The notes beneath the pieces were generated by a model that saw only the letters and a list, made by a program, of their open reading frames with translations, did not search any database and was not told the origin of the DNA. Positions 51,720-62,098 of a DNA stretch of 64,000 nucleotides are shown here, one piece after another. Origin of the DNA: an uncultured Rhodospirillales bacterium (lineage in GTDB: Bacteria > Pseudomonadota > Alphaproteobacteria > Rhodospirillales > UBA2165). The stretch's first letter is position 1, and the number at the start of each line of letters is the position of its first letter. Location: assembly GCA_913055735.1 (NCBI GenBank), contig CAJXKD010000001.1, positions 992,001 through 1,056,000 on the forward strand. The letters are read 5' to 3'. The translations under genes were made by a program, and so were the position numbers.

Positions 51720-52829
51720 TTAGCTGCTGAGCGCGTCCAGTTCGGCCTGGATGGCGTCGCCCATGGCCTCCGTGGAAACCTCCTGTTTGCCCTCCTGCAT
51801 GATGTCGCGGGTGCGCAACCCCTTATTCAGCACGTTCTGCACCGCCTGATCGACCAGGTCCGCCTCGTCGGCAAGGTCGAAGGAATAACGCAGCATCATG
51901 GAGAAGCTGAGCACCATGGCGAGCGGGTTGGCGAGGCCCTGCCCGGCGATGTCGGGGGCGGAGCCGTGCACCGGCTCATAGAGGGCCGGACGGCGGCCCG
52001 TATCGTCGGGCGCCCCCAAGGACGCCGACGGCAACATGCCGAGCGAGCCCGTGAGCATGGCGGCGCAATCGGACAGGATGTCGCCGAACATGTTGGTGGT
52101 GACGATGACGTCGAACTGTTTCGGGTTGCGCACCAACTGCATGGCGGCATTATCGACATACATATGGGTCAACTCGATGTCCGGATGGCGTTCGCCGACC
52201 TTGGTCATTTCCTCGCGCCACATGACCGTGGTTTCGAGGACGTTGGCCTTGTCGATGGAACAGACGCGCTTGTCGCGCTTGGCGGCGAGATCGAAGGCCA
52301 CCTCACCGATGCGCTGCACCTCATCCGAGGTATAGGTGAGGGTGTTGAAGCCGCGGCGTTTGCCGCCGCCCAGATCCTCGACGCCGCGCGGCTGACCGAA
52401 ATAGATACCGCCCGTCAGTTCGCGCAGGATCATGATGTCGAGGCCCTTGACCACGTCGAGCTTGAGGGTCGAAGCCTCGGCCAACGCGTCGAACACGAGC
52501 GCGGGACGCAGATTGGCGAACAGGCCGAGCTCCTTGCGGATACCGAGGAGGCCGCGCTCCGGCTGTTTGTCGAAAGGCAGTTTCTCATAGGTGGGACCGC
52601 CGACCGCGCCGAGCAGAACCGCATCCGCCTTGTGAGCGGCATCGATGGTTTCCTGAGGCAACGGCGTTCCCGCCGCGTCGTACGCAGCGCCGCCCAACAG
52701 ACCTTCGGTAACGTCGAATTTGACCGCGCGCTTGTCGCCCATCCAATCGATGATGCGGCGCACTTCGCCCATCACTTCGGGTCCGATGCCGTCCCCCGGC
52801 AAACATAGCAAAGATTTATTCGCGGTCAT
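51720..52829 (-). CDS. leuB: 3-isopropylmalate dehydrogenase
   Basis: A 369-residue NAD-dependent decarboxylating dehydrogenase in leucine synthesis. [12 protein letters not shown] near residue 13, [14 protein letters not shown], and the NMFGDILSD metal-binding segment are present, and [20 protein letters not shown] closes the NAD site. The ATG at 52829 with GAGAGAAG upstream is preferred over the TTG at 52835. Confidence 0.98.
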   Translation of the reverse strand: MTANKSLLCLPGDGIGPEVMGEVRRIIDWMGDKRAVKFDVTEGLLGGAAYDAAGTPLPQETIDAAHKADAVLLGAVGGPTYEKLPFDKQPERGLLGIRKELGLFANLRPALVFDALAEASTLKLDVVKGLDIMILRELTGGIYFGQPRGVEDLGGGKRRGFNTLTYTSDEVQRIGEVAFDLAAKRDKRVCSIDKANVLETTVMWREEMTKVGERHPDIELTHMYVDNAAMQLVRNPKQFDVIVTTNMFGDILSDCAAMLTGSLGMLPSASLGAPDDTGRRPALYEPVHGSAPDIAGQGLANPLAMVLSFSMMLRYSFDLADEADLVDQAVQNVLNKGLRTRDIMQEGKQEVSTEAMGDAIQAELDALSS

Positions 52830-52892
52830 GATCAACTTCTCTCAGGAATTATGTTTTGGTGAAATGCACCACCGATAGACGGCGCAGAGAAA

Positions 52893-53498
52893 TTAGAGCC
52901 AGGGCTGTTCCGCCTTGTGCTTTTCCTCGTAGGTTTTGATGGCATCCTGCTTCTGCATGGTCAGACCGATGTCGTCGAGACCGTTGAGCAGGCAATGCTT
53001 CTTGAAGGGATCGATGTCGAATTTGATCACCCCGCCGTCGGGCCCGGTGATCTCCTGGTTCTCGAGATCGACCGTGACGGTGGCATTGGCGCCGCGTTCG
53101 GCATCTTCCATCAATTTGTCGACGTCTTCCTGCGGCAGCTTGATCAGCAGGATGCCGTTCTTGAAACTGTTGTTATAGAAGATGTCGGCAAAGTCGGGCG
53201 CGATCACGACTTTGATGCCGTAGTCGGCCAAGGCCCACGGCGCATGCTCGCGCGACGAGCCACAACCGAAATTGTTACCCGTCACCAGGATTTGGGCGGC
53301 CTTATAAGCCGGCTTGTTGAGCACGAAATCAGGGCGCTCCTTGCCCTGCTCGTCGAACCGCAAGGTATAGAACAGGCTTTTGCCGAGACCGGTGCGCTTG
53401 ATGGTTTTGAGGAAGCGCGCCGGAATGATCATGTCTGTATCGACATTGACCAGCGGCAGCGGCGCGGCAACGGCGGTGAGTTTTTCGAACTTTTCCAT
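52893..53498 (-). CDS. leuD: 3-isopropylmalate dehydratase small subunit
   Basis: A 201-residue swivel-domain subunit: [19 protein letters not shown] and the substrate-contact loop [17 protein letters not shown]. Pairs with LeuC to isomerise 2- to 3-isopropylmalate. Begins 10 nt after leuC, so coupled. Confidence 0.98.
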   Translation of the reverse strand: MEKFEKLTAVAAPLPLVNVDTDMIIPARFLKTIKRTGLGKSLFYTLRFDEQGKERPDFVLNKPAYKAAQILVTGNNFGCGSSREHAPWALADYGIKVVIAPDFADIFYNNSFKNGILLIKLPQEDVDKLMEDAERGANATVTVDLENQEITGPDGGVIKFDIDPFKKHCLLNGLDDIGLTMQKQDAIKTYEEKHKAEQPWL

Positions 53499-53508
53499 GT
53501 CCCGTTCC

Positions 53509-54930
53509 TCAATCTAGATCGCGGACGTCGGCCAGATGGCCAGCGATGGCGGCGGCGGCGGCCATGGCGGGACTGACCAGATGGGTGCGCCCGCCGGGAC
53601 CCTGACGCCCCTCGAAGTTGCGGTTGGAGGTCGACGCGCACCGCTCACCCGGCTGCAGCTTGTCAGCGTTCATCGCCAGACACATGGAACAGCCCGGTTC
53701 GCGCCAATCGAAACCGGCCTCGATGAAGATCTTGTCGAGACCCTCGGCCTCGGCCTGTTCCTTCACCAAACCGGAACCCGGCACGACCATCGCCTCGACG
53801 GTGTCGGCGACGTGGCGTCCCTTCTCTATTGCCTTTTGGGCCACCGCGGCGGCAGCGCGCATATCTTCGATGCGGCTATTGGTGCAGGACCCGATGAAGG
53901 CGCGGTCGATACGGATGTCGCGCATAGCGGTCCCCGCTTCGAGGCCCATATACTCCAGCGAGCGCTGCATTTTGGCGCGACGGTTCTCGTCGGGCTCGTT
54001 CGCCGGATTGGGCACGGCACCGGTAATGGGCACCACATCCTCGGGGCTTGTCCCCCAGGTCACCTGCGGCACGATCTCGGACGCATCCAGCGTCACCTCG
54101 ATGTCATAGGTCGCGCCGTCGTCGGACGCCAGCGTCTTCCAATAGGCGACCGCGGTTTCCCACATGCCCGCCTTGGGCGACATGGGCCGGCCCTTGAGAT
54201 AGTCGAAAGTGGTTTCATCGGGCGCGATGAGACCGGCGCGGGCACCGCCCTCGATGGTCATGTTGCACACCGTCATGCGGCCTTCCATGGACAGCGACCG
54301 AATTGCCTCGCCGGCAAACTCGATGACGCAGCCGGTTCCGCCGGCGGTGCCAATCTTGCCAATGATCGCCAGGATCATGTCCTTGGCGGTGCATCCAAGC
54401 GGCAACGCGCCGTTGACGGTCACGCGCATGTTCTTGGATTTACGTTGGATCATGGTCTGTGTGGCAAGCACGTGCTCGACCTCGGACGTGCCGACACCAA
54501 AGGCCAGCGCACCGAAGGCGCCGTGCGTCGCGGTGTGGCTGTCGCCGCAGATCAGCGTCGTACCGGGCAGCGTGAAACCCTGTTCCGGGCCGATAACGTG
54601 GCAGATACCCTGGCGGATGTCGTCCATACCGAACAGTTCGACACCGAAATCCTTGCAGTTCTTGACCAGGGTCTCGACCTGAATGCGCGATTCCTCGTCG
54701 TCGATGCCCTTGATCCGATCTGAGGTCGGCACATTATGGTCCGGCACCGCCAAGGTCATTTCCGGATGGAGCACCTTGCGGCCGGACTCGCGCAAGCCTT
54801 CGAAAGCCTGCGGACTGGTAACCTCGTGAACGATATGACGGTCGATATAGAGGAGCGCCGTGCCGTCCTCGGATTCCTCGACGACGTGGGCGTCCCAAAT
54901 CTTGTCATAAAGAGTGCGTGGCGCGCTCAT
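53509..54930 (-). CDS. leuC: 3-isopropylmalate dehydratase large subunit
   Basis: A 473-residue aconitase-family subunit holding a [4Fe-4S] cluster; the ligands appear in [13 protein letters not shown] and in CSMCLAMN. It begins [13 protein letters not shown] and has [17 protein letters not shown]. First gene of leuC-leuD-leuB. ATG at 54930 follows AGGAAGCG. Confidence 0.98.
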   Translation of the reverse strand: MSAPRTLYDKIWDAHVVEESEDGTALLYIDRHIVHEVTSPQAFEGLRESGRKVLHPEMTLAVPDHNVPTSDRIKGIDDEESRIQVETLVKNCKDFGVELFGMDDIRQGICHVIGPEQGFTLPGTTLICGDSHTATHGAFGALAFGVGTSEVEHVLATQTMIQRKSKNMRVTVNGALPLGCTAKDMILAIIGKIGTAGGTGCVIEFAGEAIRSLSMEGRMTVCNMTIEGGARAGLIAPDETTFDYLKGRPMSPKAGMWETAVAYWKTLASDDGATYDIEVTLDASEIVPQVTWGTSPEDVVPITGAVPNPANEPDENRRAKMQRSLEYMGLEAGTAMRDIRIDRAFIGSCTNSRIEDMRAAAAVAQKAIEKGRHVADTVEAMVVPGSGLVKEQAEAEGLDKIFIEAGFDWREPGCSMCLAMNADKLQPGERCASTSNRNFEGRQGPGGRTHLVSPAMAAAAAIAGHLADVRDLD

Positions 54931-55002
54931 CGCTTCCTGGTTCCTCGCTCTGTGATATTCCCCTTAAACCGGCATTTAGGCGGCCGGCTTTTTTGTCGTC
55001 GC

Positions 55003-55024
55003 GGCCGGCCTTAATCGGCCGGCC
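55003..55024. terminator. GGCCGGCC-type hairpin between rplS and leuC
   Basis: Two GGCCGGCC octamers flank a 6-nt spacer, giving an 8-bp perfect GC stem 65 nt past the rplS stop on the minus strand. A run of A and T residues follows on either side, but not a clean U-run, so it may be a transcription-attenuating or RNA-end-stabilising hairpin. Confidence 0.45.
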
Positions 55025-55088
55025 TTATTATGCAGTCTTTATTTAGAAGCCTTTTTGGATGCCGCTAACGCCACGGCGACTTCTGAAA

Positions 55089-55628
55089 CTATTTCTGTTC
55101 GTCGCCTTCCGCGGGCGCTTCGGCTTGGGCCTCAGCAGGTGCCTCTTCGGCTGCTTGGGGCATGCCCTCCATCAATTCCTCTTCGCTCGCCTGCGCAGCG
55201 GAGGCAATGGCCTGACGCTTTTCCTCGGCAGCCGCTTCGCGATCGGCCGCGGACAGCTTGGCCGCATAGCCGTCGGTCCGCTCGGAGATCCGCGCCGACT
55301 TACCCGACCGGTCACGCAGGTAGTAAAGCTTGGCCCGGCGCACATCGCCGCGGCGGAGCACTTCGATGTTCGCGACGTTGGGCGAGTAAAGCGGGAACAC
55401 CCGTTCCACGCCTTCGCCATAGGAAATCTTGCGCACCGTGAACGAGGAGTTCAGCCCGTCGTTCTTGCGGCCGATGCAGACGCCTTCAAACGCCTGGATC
55501 CGCTCGCGGGAACCTTCGACCACCTTAACGCTGACACGCAGGGTATCACCCGGCGCAAACTGGGGCGCGCCACGGCCTTCCGTGAGCTTCGCCATCTGCT
55601 CTTGTTCGAGCTGCTGAATAATATCCAT
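55089..55628 (-). CDS. rplS: 50S ribosomal protein L19 with acidic C-terminal extension
   Basis: A 179-residue L19. The core ([59 protein letters not shown]) ends near residue 115-120, the usual full length. The remaining ~60 residues are helical then Ala/Glu/Pro-rich ([18 protein letters not shown]). L19 sits at the 30S/50S interface. ATG at 55628 chosen by family start. Cotranscribed with trmD. Confidence 0.97.
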   Translation of the reverse strand: MDIIQQLEQEQMAKLTEGRGAPQFAPGDTLRVSVKVVEGSRERIQAFEGVCIGRKNDGLNSSFTVRKISYGEGVERVFPLYSPNVANIEVLRRGDVRRAKLYYLRDRSGKSARISERTDGYAAKLSAADREAAAEEKRQAIASAAQASEEELMEGMPQAAEEAPAEAQAEAPAEGDEQK

Positions 55629-55656
55629 CGTTCGTACCTCGATCCAACTCTCGCGG

Positions 55657-56385
55657 TTAGTCCTTGTTTGTCCTTTTGCGGGTTTGGTAGGCCGCCCAAA
55701 GATCCGGCCGCCGCGCCTGCGTAATTTCTTCCGCCCGTTCCTGCCGCCAGGCACGGACCTTTTCGTGATGGCCGGACAGCAACACTTCGGGAACTTCCCG
55801 GTCTTGCCAAACCCTTGGCCGCGTATAGTGGGGATACTCCAGGAGACCCCCTTCGAAACTTTCTTCCTCAGATGACGCTTGGCCGCCCATGACGCCGGGA
55901 AGCAAACGTACGCATGCGTCGATCATCGTGATGGCGGCCGGTTCTCCGCCGCTCAACACAAAATCACCGACGCTTATCTCCTCCATCTGCCACGCGTCGA
56001 TCACCCTTTGGTCGATCCCTTCGTAGCGTCCGCAGAGCAGCGCCACGCCGGGACCCTCGGCCAGTTCGCGAACCCGCGCCTGGGTAAGCCGCCGCCCTCG
56101 GGGGGTTAGGCAAACCAGCGGCAAATTGCCGTTTCGGGCGGTCCGCTCGAAGCCCGATCCGGTCAGCGCCGCGTCGATAATATCGGCGCGCATGACCATT
56201 CCAGGCCCCCCACCAAAGGGGGTGTCGTCGACGGAGGCGTGTTTATCGCTCGTAAACTCCCTAATGTCCACCGTTTCCAACGACCAAGCCCCGCCTTCCA
56301 AGGCCTTGCCAGACAACGATATCCCCAAGGGACCGGGAAACATTTCCGGGAACAGGGTAAAAACCACGGCCCGCCAACTCATCAT
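55657..56385 (-). CDS. trmD: tRNA (guanine-N1)-methyltransferase
   Basis: A 242-residue SPOUT enzyme making m1G37 in tRNA. Visible are [12 protein letters not shown], the SAM knot region [15 protein letters not shown] and [14 protein letters not shown]. The start overlaps the rimM stop by four nt (ATGA). Slightly shorter than E. coli TrmD. Confidence 0.97.
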   Translation of the reverse strand: MMSWRAVVFTLFPEMFPGPLGISLSGKALEGGAWSLETVDIREFTSDKHASVDDTPFGGGPGMVMRADIIDAALTGSGFERTARNGNLPLVCLTPRGRRLTQARVRELAEGPGVALLCGRYEGIDQRVIDAWQMEEISVGDFVLSGGEPAAITMIDACVRLLPGVMGGQASSEEESFEGGLLEYPHYTRPRVWQDREVPEVLLSGHHEKVRAWRQERAEEITQARRPDLWAAYQTRKRTNKD

Positions 56386-56960
56386 CCCCGCCCTTCCCGA
56401 TCCGTCGCGCCACCGTCTTCCTCGGATTCCGCCTCAAATTCCCCCTCGATCTCCTGAGGCGGATCGATCACCACCCTACCGCCTTCAAGGTCGATTTCCG
56501 GCACCGCCCGGCGGGTAAAGGGCACGACCAAGGAGGTTCCGTCCGTCAATTCGACCTCCATCACGTCGCCAGCGCCGAAATTGTCGAGCGTCTTTACCTT
56601 ACCCTGTGGTCGGCCCTCCACATCTTCGACTTCGAGGCCGATCAGATCGGCGTGGTAGTACTCTTCCTCCTCCAACTCCGGCAGCAGCGCGCGGTCGACA
56701 TAAAGTTCCGTTCCCTTGAGGGCCTCTGCCGTCGACCGGTCACCGACCCCCTTGATCCGCGCAACCAGCATTCCCTTGGCCCACCCGGTCAGCGTCAGCG
56801 CGAACTGCCGGTTTCCCGTTTCGTCGGTTAGCTGGCCATAGGCGACGATGTCCTCCGGATCGGCGGTAAAGCTTTTCAGCCGCACTTCGCCGCGAACCCC
56901 ATGTGGGGCGCCGATCACCCCGACACAGATGCGCGTTCCGTCGGACATCCCTTCGGACAT
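56382..56960 (-). CDS. rimM: ribosome maturation factor RimM
   Basis: A 192-residue 16S processing factor with the N-terminal beta-barrel ([22 protein letters not shown]) and PRC-barrel domain ([23 protein letters not shown]...[23 protein letters not shown]). It binds S19 during 30S assembly. The C-terminus has a Glu-rich extension. Between rpsP and trmD as usual. Confidence 0.96.
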   Translation of the reverse strand: MSEGMSDGTRICVGVIGAPHGVRGEVRLKSFTADPEDIVAYGQLTDETGNRQFALTLTGWAKGMLVARIKGVGDRSTAEALKGTELYVDRALLPELEEEEYYHADLIGLEVEDVEGRPQGKVKTLDNFGAGDVMEVELTDGTSLVVPFTRRAVPEIDLEGGRVVIDPPQEIEGEFEAESEEDGGATDREGRG

Positions 56961-56977
56961 CTATGCCACCCGGATGG

Positions 56978-57469
56978 CTACTCCGCCTTTTCTTCTTCGG
57001 CAGGCGCCTCTTCAGCAGCCGCTTCCTCAGCCGGCGCTTCCTCGGCGGGAGCCGCTTCTTCAGCAGGCGCTTCTTCAGCCGCTTCCTCTGCAGGGGCTTC
57101 GGCTTCCGCCGCTGCCGCTTCTTCGGCAGCCTTGGCCGCTTCGGCCGCTTCCGCCATGCGCTCCTGCGCCTTGGCTTTCGGTAGGTGCTGCTTGGTCTGT
57201 TCGGCACGCGCCGGCGCCTTGCGGATACCTGCGGTGTCGAGGAATTTCGCGACCCGGTCGGACGGCAGCGCGCCGTTGTCGAGCCAATGACGAACACGGT
57301 CTTCCTTCAGGGTGATGCGTTCCGGATGATCCTTGGCCACCATCGGATTGTAGGTGCCGAGCCGTTCGATAAAACGGCCATCGCGCGGCGAGCGCGAGTC
57401 GGCAACAACGATACGATAATAGGGCCGTTTCTTGGCACCGCCCCGTGACAATCTAATTTTCAAAGCCAT
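56978..57469 (-). CDS. rpsP: 30S ribosomal protein S16 with long Ala/Glu/Pro tail
   Basis: A 163-residue S16. The core ([20 protein letters not shown]...[12 protein letters not shown]...[20 protein letters not shown]) is the normal ~80 residues. From residue ~90 on, the protein is an acidic Ala/Glu/Pro repeat (EEAPAEEAA units) about as long as the core, disordered by composition. First gene of the rpsP-rimM-trmD-rplS operon. Confidence 0.97.
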   Translation of the reverse strand: MALKIRLSRGGAKKRPYYRIVVADSRSPRDGRFIERLGTYNPMVAKDHPERITLKEDRVRHWLDNGALPSDRVAKFLDTAGIRKAPARAEQTKQHLPKAKAQERMAEAAEAAKAAEEAAAAEAEAPAEEAAEEAPAEEAAPAEEAPAEEAAAEEAPAEEEKAE

Positions 57470-57518
57470 TCGTGTTTCTTCCTTCCGAGTAACAAACCTA
57501 ATTCAACGTGACCTTTAT

Positions 57519-58910
57519 TCAGCGCGTCGGCGGCAACATGCCCGGCGGCAGGCCGCCGCCAGGTCCGCCGGGACCGCCAAGGCCGCCCAACGCGGCCATG
57601 CCTTTCTTGCCGAGCTTGCCCATCTTTTTCATCATGCCGCTCATCTGCTGGTACTGCTTGAGCAACCGATTGACCTCCTGCACCGTCGTGCCGGAGCCTG
57701 CGGCGATGCGTTTACGCCGCTTGGCATTCAATAATTTCGGATTGCGCCGTTCCGCCGGCGTCATCGACTGGATGATGGCGTGCTGGTGGGCGATCATGCG
57801 GTCATCCACATTGGCCGCCGCCATTTGTTTCTTCATCTTACCGACACCCGGCAGCATGCCGAGGATGCCGTTGAGGTCACCCATCTTACGCACCTGGGCA
57901 AGCTGCGCACCGAGATCATCCAACGTGAATTGACCTTTGAGCGCCCGCTTGGCGACCTTCTCAGCTTCGGCTTGATCGACGGTTTCCTGCGCGCGTTCGA
58001 CAAGGCCGACGACGTCACCCATGCCGAGGATGCGCCCCGCCACCCGGGTCGCCTGGAAATTCTCAAGGTCGTCGATCTTTTCACCGACACCCATCAGTTT
58101 GATCGGGCAGCCCGTGACCGAGCGCATGGAAAGCGCCGCACCACCACGTGAATCGCCGTCCACGCGTGTCAGCACGATACCGGTAATGCCGACGCGCTCG
58201 TTGAACGTGCCTGCCGTATTAACGGCGTCCTGGCCGCTCAATGCGTCCGCCACCAACAATGTTTCGGACGGCGATACGACGTCGCGCACCGCGGCCACCT
58301 CGGCCATCAGCGTTTCGTCGATCGCCAAACGGCCGGCGGTATCCAACACGACGACGTCGTAGCCTTCGCGCCGACCGGTTTCCATGGCGCGCCGCGCGAT
58401 CCCGATCGGCTGTTCGCCGATTACCGGTTGCAAGCAGGGGATGCCGACTTGATCGCCGAGCAGCTTCAATTGTTCTTGGGCCGCGGGACGCGCCACGTCG
58501 AGGCCGGCGAGCAGTACCTTCTTGCGCTCCCGCGTCTTGAGCCGGTTGGCGATCTTGGCCGAGGTCGTCGTTTTACCGGACCCTTGCAACCCCACCATAA
58601 GAATGGCGGCTGGCGGCGAGGTCGACAGATCGATCGTCGCATCTTCGGGACCCAGCATGTCGACCAATTCGTCATGAACGATCTTGACGACCATTTGGCC
58701 GGGCGTGACACTTTTGAGGACATCGGCGCCGACCGACCGGGTACGCACCCGCTCGATGAACTCCTTGACCACCGGCAAGGCAACGTCGGCTTCCAGGAGA
58801 GCGACACGGACTTCGCGCAGCGCCGCATCGACGTCGCCTTCGCTCAGCGCGCCGCGACGTTTGAGGCGATCGAAAATGTCGCCGAATCTGCCGCTCAATC
58901 CTTCAAACAT
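57519..58910 (-). CDS. ffh: signal recognition particle protein Ffh
   Basis: A 463-residue GTPase: N domain (MFEGLSGRFGDIFDRLKRRG), G domain with GLQGSGKTTTSAKIA, DTAGR and TRVDGDSRGG, and the Met-rich M domain (MGKLGKKGMAALGG) that binds signal peptides and 4.5S RNA. It ends in a Gly/Pro-rich tail. The ATG at 58910 is the family start. Pairs with ftsY in the same window. Confidence 0.98.
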   Translation of the reverse strand: MFEGLSGRFGDIFDRLKRRGALSEGDVDAALREVRVALLEADVALPVVKEFIERVRTRSVGADVLKSVTPGQMVVKIVHDELVDMLGPEDATIDLSTSPPAAILMVGLQGSGKTTTSAKIANRLKTRERKKVLLAGLDVARPAAQEQLKLLGDQVGIPCLQPVIGEQPIGIARRAMETGRREGYDVVVLDTAGRLAIDETLMAEVAAVRDVVSPSETLLVADALSGQDAVNTAGTFNERVGITGIVLTRVDGDSRGGAALSMRSVTGCPIKLMGVGEKIDDLENFQATRVAGRILGMGDVVGLVERAQETVDQAEAEKVAKRALKGQFTLDDLGAQLAQVRKMGDLNGILGMLPGVGKMKKQMAAANVDDRMIAHQHAIIQSMTPAERRNPKLLNAKRRKRIAAGSGTTVQEVNRLLKQYQQMSGMMKKMGKLGKKGMAALGGLGGPGGPGGGLPPGMLPPTR

Positions 58911-59384
58911 GGCCTTCAAACATTCTTCCGTCCGTCATCCTGTTTCCCGCCGCGCCCTGACAAGCGAATCTCACAAGCAAAAAAGCGCCAGTGCGCGAAA
59001 CTCGCGGACTGGCGGCGCCCCATTTTGGTGCCGATCGGCGAACAGGGACGTCACTTTGGGCACGTCGTGAACGGCGGGAACCTAAGGGCCTGCCCCTGGC
59101 AAGTCAAGTCTTCCCGGTTTGAGGCCAAGGATAAAGGCGCGGCACAACCTAAACTTTTTTATTTTTCTGTTTGATTTCGGCCAATCGAATGACAACAGAT
59201 ATAAAAAGGCCTCCTAAACATCTGAGAGAGGAAATCACAGGCTTTTTATCGCCTTGGCAGCAGTAAATTGATAATCTGACAACTATTACACGTATGAAGT
59301 TGTAACTCCCGGACATAATCCGGATACGGCTTTTGGTCGTATTTTATAGGGAAGAAAGCACATTTTAATGAGAAAGGCGCCGGA
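58911..59384. other. divergent intergenic region (ffh and XRE regulator) with inverted repeat
   Basis: 474 bp between divergent genes, AT-rich from about 59150. CCGGA-N5-TCCGG at 59309-59323, 62 nt before the regulator ATG, is a possible autoregulatory site. An imperfect inverted repeat (ATAAAAAGGCCT...AGGCTTTTTAT) lies near 59200-59250. No gene is visible here. Confidence 0.45.
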
Positions 59385-59819
59385 ATGAGAAGGAGAACGG
59401 TTAAGGACGATGGCCCCGATCCCATCGACCAGTATGTTGGATCGCGGGTGCGGGCCCGGAGGGTAGGCCTGCGCATGAGCCAGACGAGACTAGGCGATGC
59501 CATCAATGTCACGTTCCAACAGATCCAAAAATACGAGAACGGGACCAACCGGATCGGCGCTAGTAATCTCTACAAGATCGCAAAAACTCTGGGCGTTGAG
59601 GTCGGTTTCTTCTTCGAAGGCATGCCCGATTTCGACAAGAAGTCGAAACGCGGCCGAAAACCCAAGGAAATAGCCGAAGCGCCCTTTAAGGAAGATCCGC
59701 TGACCTCGCGGGAAGCCATCGAATTGATGCACAACTATTTCCGGGTGGACGATGAGCAGGTTCGGCGGCGGCTGGCTCAATTCGTCAAAACCCTCGCCCG
59801 CACCATGGGATCCCGTTAA
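59385..59819 (+). CDS. XRE-family helix-turn-helix regulator
   Basis: A 144-residue DNA-binding protein. The Cro/C1-type HTH covers about residues 20-75 (MSQTRLGDAINVTFQQIQKY with ENGTNRI recognition end), then an acidic linker and a helical C-terminal part (MHNYFRVDDEQVRRRLAQFV). It resembles the alphaproteobacterial PraR/SinR-like group that regulates surface attachment or cell-state genes. A strong terminator follows at 59863. Target genes unknown. Confidence 0.88.
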   Translation: MRRRTVKDDGPDPIDQYVGSRVRARRVGLRMSQTRLGDAINVTFQQIQKYENGTNRIGASNLYKIAKTLGVEVGFFFEGMPDFDKKSKRGRKPKEIAEAPFKEDPLTSREAIELMHNYFRVDDEQVRRRLAQFVKTLARTMGSR

Positions 59820-59862
59820 GGGTCGCGATAATTTAGGCCCCATAGGCTTTTTCGGTGTTCGG

Positions 59863-59898
59863 AACCGGGCCGTCAGTGACGGTCCGGTTTTGTTTTTC
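59863..59898 (+). terminator. intrinsic terminator after XRE regulator
   Basis: A 12-bp stem (AACCGG-GCCGTC with GACGGT-CCGGTT, one G-U pair, AGT loop) directly followed by TTTTGTTTTT: a textbook rho-independent terminator between the regulator and dapF. Confidence 0.88.
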
Positions 59899-59957
59899 GG
59901 ACGACGGCCCGGAAATTCCCTTGGACTTCGGAGGCCTGCCGCCATATATCCCGGTCC

Positions 59958-60788
59958 ATGAGCCGCATTGAATTCACAAAAATGCACGGACTCGGCAACG
60001 ACTTCGTGGTGTTGGACGCCCGCCGCACGAAACTGACGGTGGACCCGGCCCGCGCGCGTGCCTTGGCCGACCGCCGCCGCGGCATCGGCTGCGACCAGGT
60101 GATCCTGCTGGAGCCCGCCCGCAACGGCGACGCACAGCTTCATATGCGTATCTTCAATGCGGACGGCAGCGAAGTTGCCGCCTGCGGCAATGCATCACGG
60201 TGCATCGGTGCCATGCTGCTCGATGAGACCGGCACGGAAACGGCCGTCATCGAAACGGATGCCGGCCTGTTGGAGGCAGTCCGCGGCAAGAACGGCATCG
60301 CCATCGATATGGGGCTGGCCCTCGACGATTGGCGCGACATTCCGTTGATCGAGGCGCGCGACACCTTGCATCTCGAGATCGTCGAGGGACCGCTGGCCGA
60401 TCCGGTCGCGGTCAGCGTCGGCAATCCGCACGCGGTATTTTTCGTCGAGGACGCAGAGGCCGTGCCGTTGGCCGAGCTCGGCCCCAAATTGGAACACCAT
60501 CCCCTATTCCCCGAACGCACCAACGTCGAGGTGGTCGAAGTCCAAACGCCGACCCGCCTGCGCGTCCGCGTTTGGGAACGGGGCGCCGGCATCACGCAGG
60601 CCTGTGGAACCGGCGCCTGTGCCGCCGCCGTCGCCGCCAACCGGCGCGAAATGGCAGAGCGCCGCGTGACAATCGTGCTCGACGGCGGGGAACTGGACAT
60701 TCATTGGCGAGAAGACGGTCACGTCATCATGACCGGACCGGTTGCGACGGTCTATTCCGGCGTCGTCGACGAAGCCGCCCTGTCATGA
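59958..60788 (+). CDS. dapF: diaminopimelate epimerase
   Basis: A 276-residue epimerase converting LL- to meso-diaminopimelate for lysine and peptidoglycan. The two catalytic Cys lie in AACGNASRCIG and TQACGTGACAAAV; KMHGLGNDFVVLDAR at the N-terminus is standard. Its stop overlaps the mtaB start (ATGA), so the genes are coupled. Confidence 0.97.
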   Translation: MSRIEFTKMHGLGNDFVVLDARRTKLTVDPARARALADRRRGIGCDQVILLEPARNGDAQLHMRIFNADGSEVAACGNASRCIGAMLLDETGTETAVIETDAGLLEAVRGKNGIAIDMGLALDDWRDIPLIEARDTLHLEIVEGPLADPVAVSVGNPHAVFFVEDAEAVPLAELGPKLEHHPLFPERTNVEVVEVQTPTRLRVRVWERGAGITQACGTGACAAAVAANRREMAERRVTIVLDGGELDIHWREDGHVIMTGPVATVYSGVVDEAALS

Positions 60789-62077
60789 GCAAAGCCATGA
60801 CGAAACCCGAAGCCTCCAAGCTCGAGGTCGTGACCATGGGCTGCCGGCTCAATGCCTTCGAGTCCGAGGTCATGCGCCGTCATGCCGAGGCGGCCGGTTT
60901 GGATGACGCCGTCATCGTCAATACTTGCGCCGTCACCGGCGAAGCGGAACGCCAGGCGCGCCAAACCATCCGCCGGCTGCGCCGCGACCGGCCGGATGCC
61001 CGGATCATCGTTACCGGCTGTGCCGCACAGATCCATGCCGACCAATTCGCCGCCATGCCGGAAGTAGACCAGGTATTAGGCAACGAAGAAAAGTTGCGGG
61101 CGGACAGCTATCGCTCCACACCCAACGAAGCCCCGATCCTCGTCTCCGACATTATGCAAGTGGCGGAAATCGCCGGCCATCTGATCGGCGGCTTCGAGAG
61201 CCGGACCCGCGCCTTCGTTCAGGTTCAGCAAGGCTGTGATCACCGCTGCACCTTCTGCATCATTCCTTTCGGGCGCGGCAACAACCGCAGTGTCCCCGCC
61301 GACAGCGTGATCGCGCAGATCGCCGAGCTCGCCGCCAACGGGTACCGGGAAGTGGTGCTGACCGGCGTCGATATCAGTTCCTATGGGATGGATTTCGATG
61401 CGCGGCCCGGCCTCGGCAAACTCGCCCACCGGATACTGCGCGAGGTTCCCGAGTTGCCGCGCCTGCGGCTTAGCTCCCTCGACCCCGCCGTGATTGATGA
61501 GGACATTTTCGATCTGCTGGCAACCGAACCACGGCTGATGCCGCATCTTCACCTCAGCGCTCAGGCCGGCGACGACCTTGTCCTCAAGCGCATGAAGCGC
61601 CGCCACAGCCGTGCCGATTTCATTTCGCTCGCCGACAAGCTGCGGGACGTGCGCCCCGACGTGGTCTTGGGCGCGGATCTGATCGCCGGCTTCCCCACCG
61701 AAACCGAGGAGATGTTCCAGAACAGCCTCGACATGGTCACCGAAGCCGGTCTCGTTTACCTGCACGTCTTCCCCTACTCCGAACGGCCGGGCACGCCGGC
61801 GGCGCGGATGCCGTCCGTCGCAAAGTCCGTCCGCCAGGAACGCGCCCGCCGCCTGCGCGCCGTGGGCGATGCCGCCAAGATCGCCTATTTCCGGTCACGT
61901 GTCGGCGGCGAGGCGGACATCCTCATCGAGCAAGCGGGGCGCGGTTATACGGAACACTATGCGCCGGTTCGTCTCGACAGTTCGGATTCCTCCAGTGTCG
62001 GCGCGTTGGTTCGCGCCCGCATCGAAGATGTCGAGGACGGCAACCTCATCGCCACCTTACCCGCCCAAGCCGCATAA
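60785..62077 (+). CDS. mtaB: tRNA t6A37 methylthiotransferase MtaB
   Basis: A 430-residue radical-SAM enzyme making ms2t6A in tRNA. N-terminal UPF0004 domain with Cys in GCRLNAFES, NTCAVTGEA and VTGCAAQ, radical SAM motif GCDHRCTFCIIPFGRG, and a TRAM-like C-terminus. The GCRLN form separates it from MiaB and RimO. The start is the ATG overlapping dapF. Confidence 0.95.
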   Translation: MSKAMTKPEASKLEVVTMGCRLNAFESEVMRRHAEAAGLDDAVIVNTCAVTGEAERQARQTIRRLRRDRPDARIIVTGCAAQIHADQFAAMPEVDQVLGNEEKLRADSYRSTPNEAPILVSDIMQVAEIAGHLIGGFESRTRAFVQVQQGCDHRCTFCIIPFGRGNNRSVPADSVIAQIAELAANGYREVVLTGVDISSYGMDFDARPGLGKLAHRILREVPELPRLRLSSLDPAVIDEDIFDLLATEPRLMPHLHLSAQAGDDLVLKRMKRRHSRADFISLADKLRDVRPDVVLGADLIAGFPTETEEMFQNSLDMVTEAGLVYLHVFPYSERPGTPAARMPSVAKSVRQERARRLRAVGDAAKIAYFRSRVGGEADILIEQAGRGYTEHYAPVRLDSSDSSSVGALVRARIEDVEDGNLIATLPAQAA

Positions 62078-62098
62078 GATCGCCCACGGAGACTTCCC

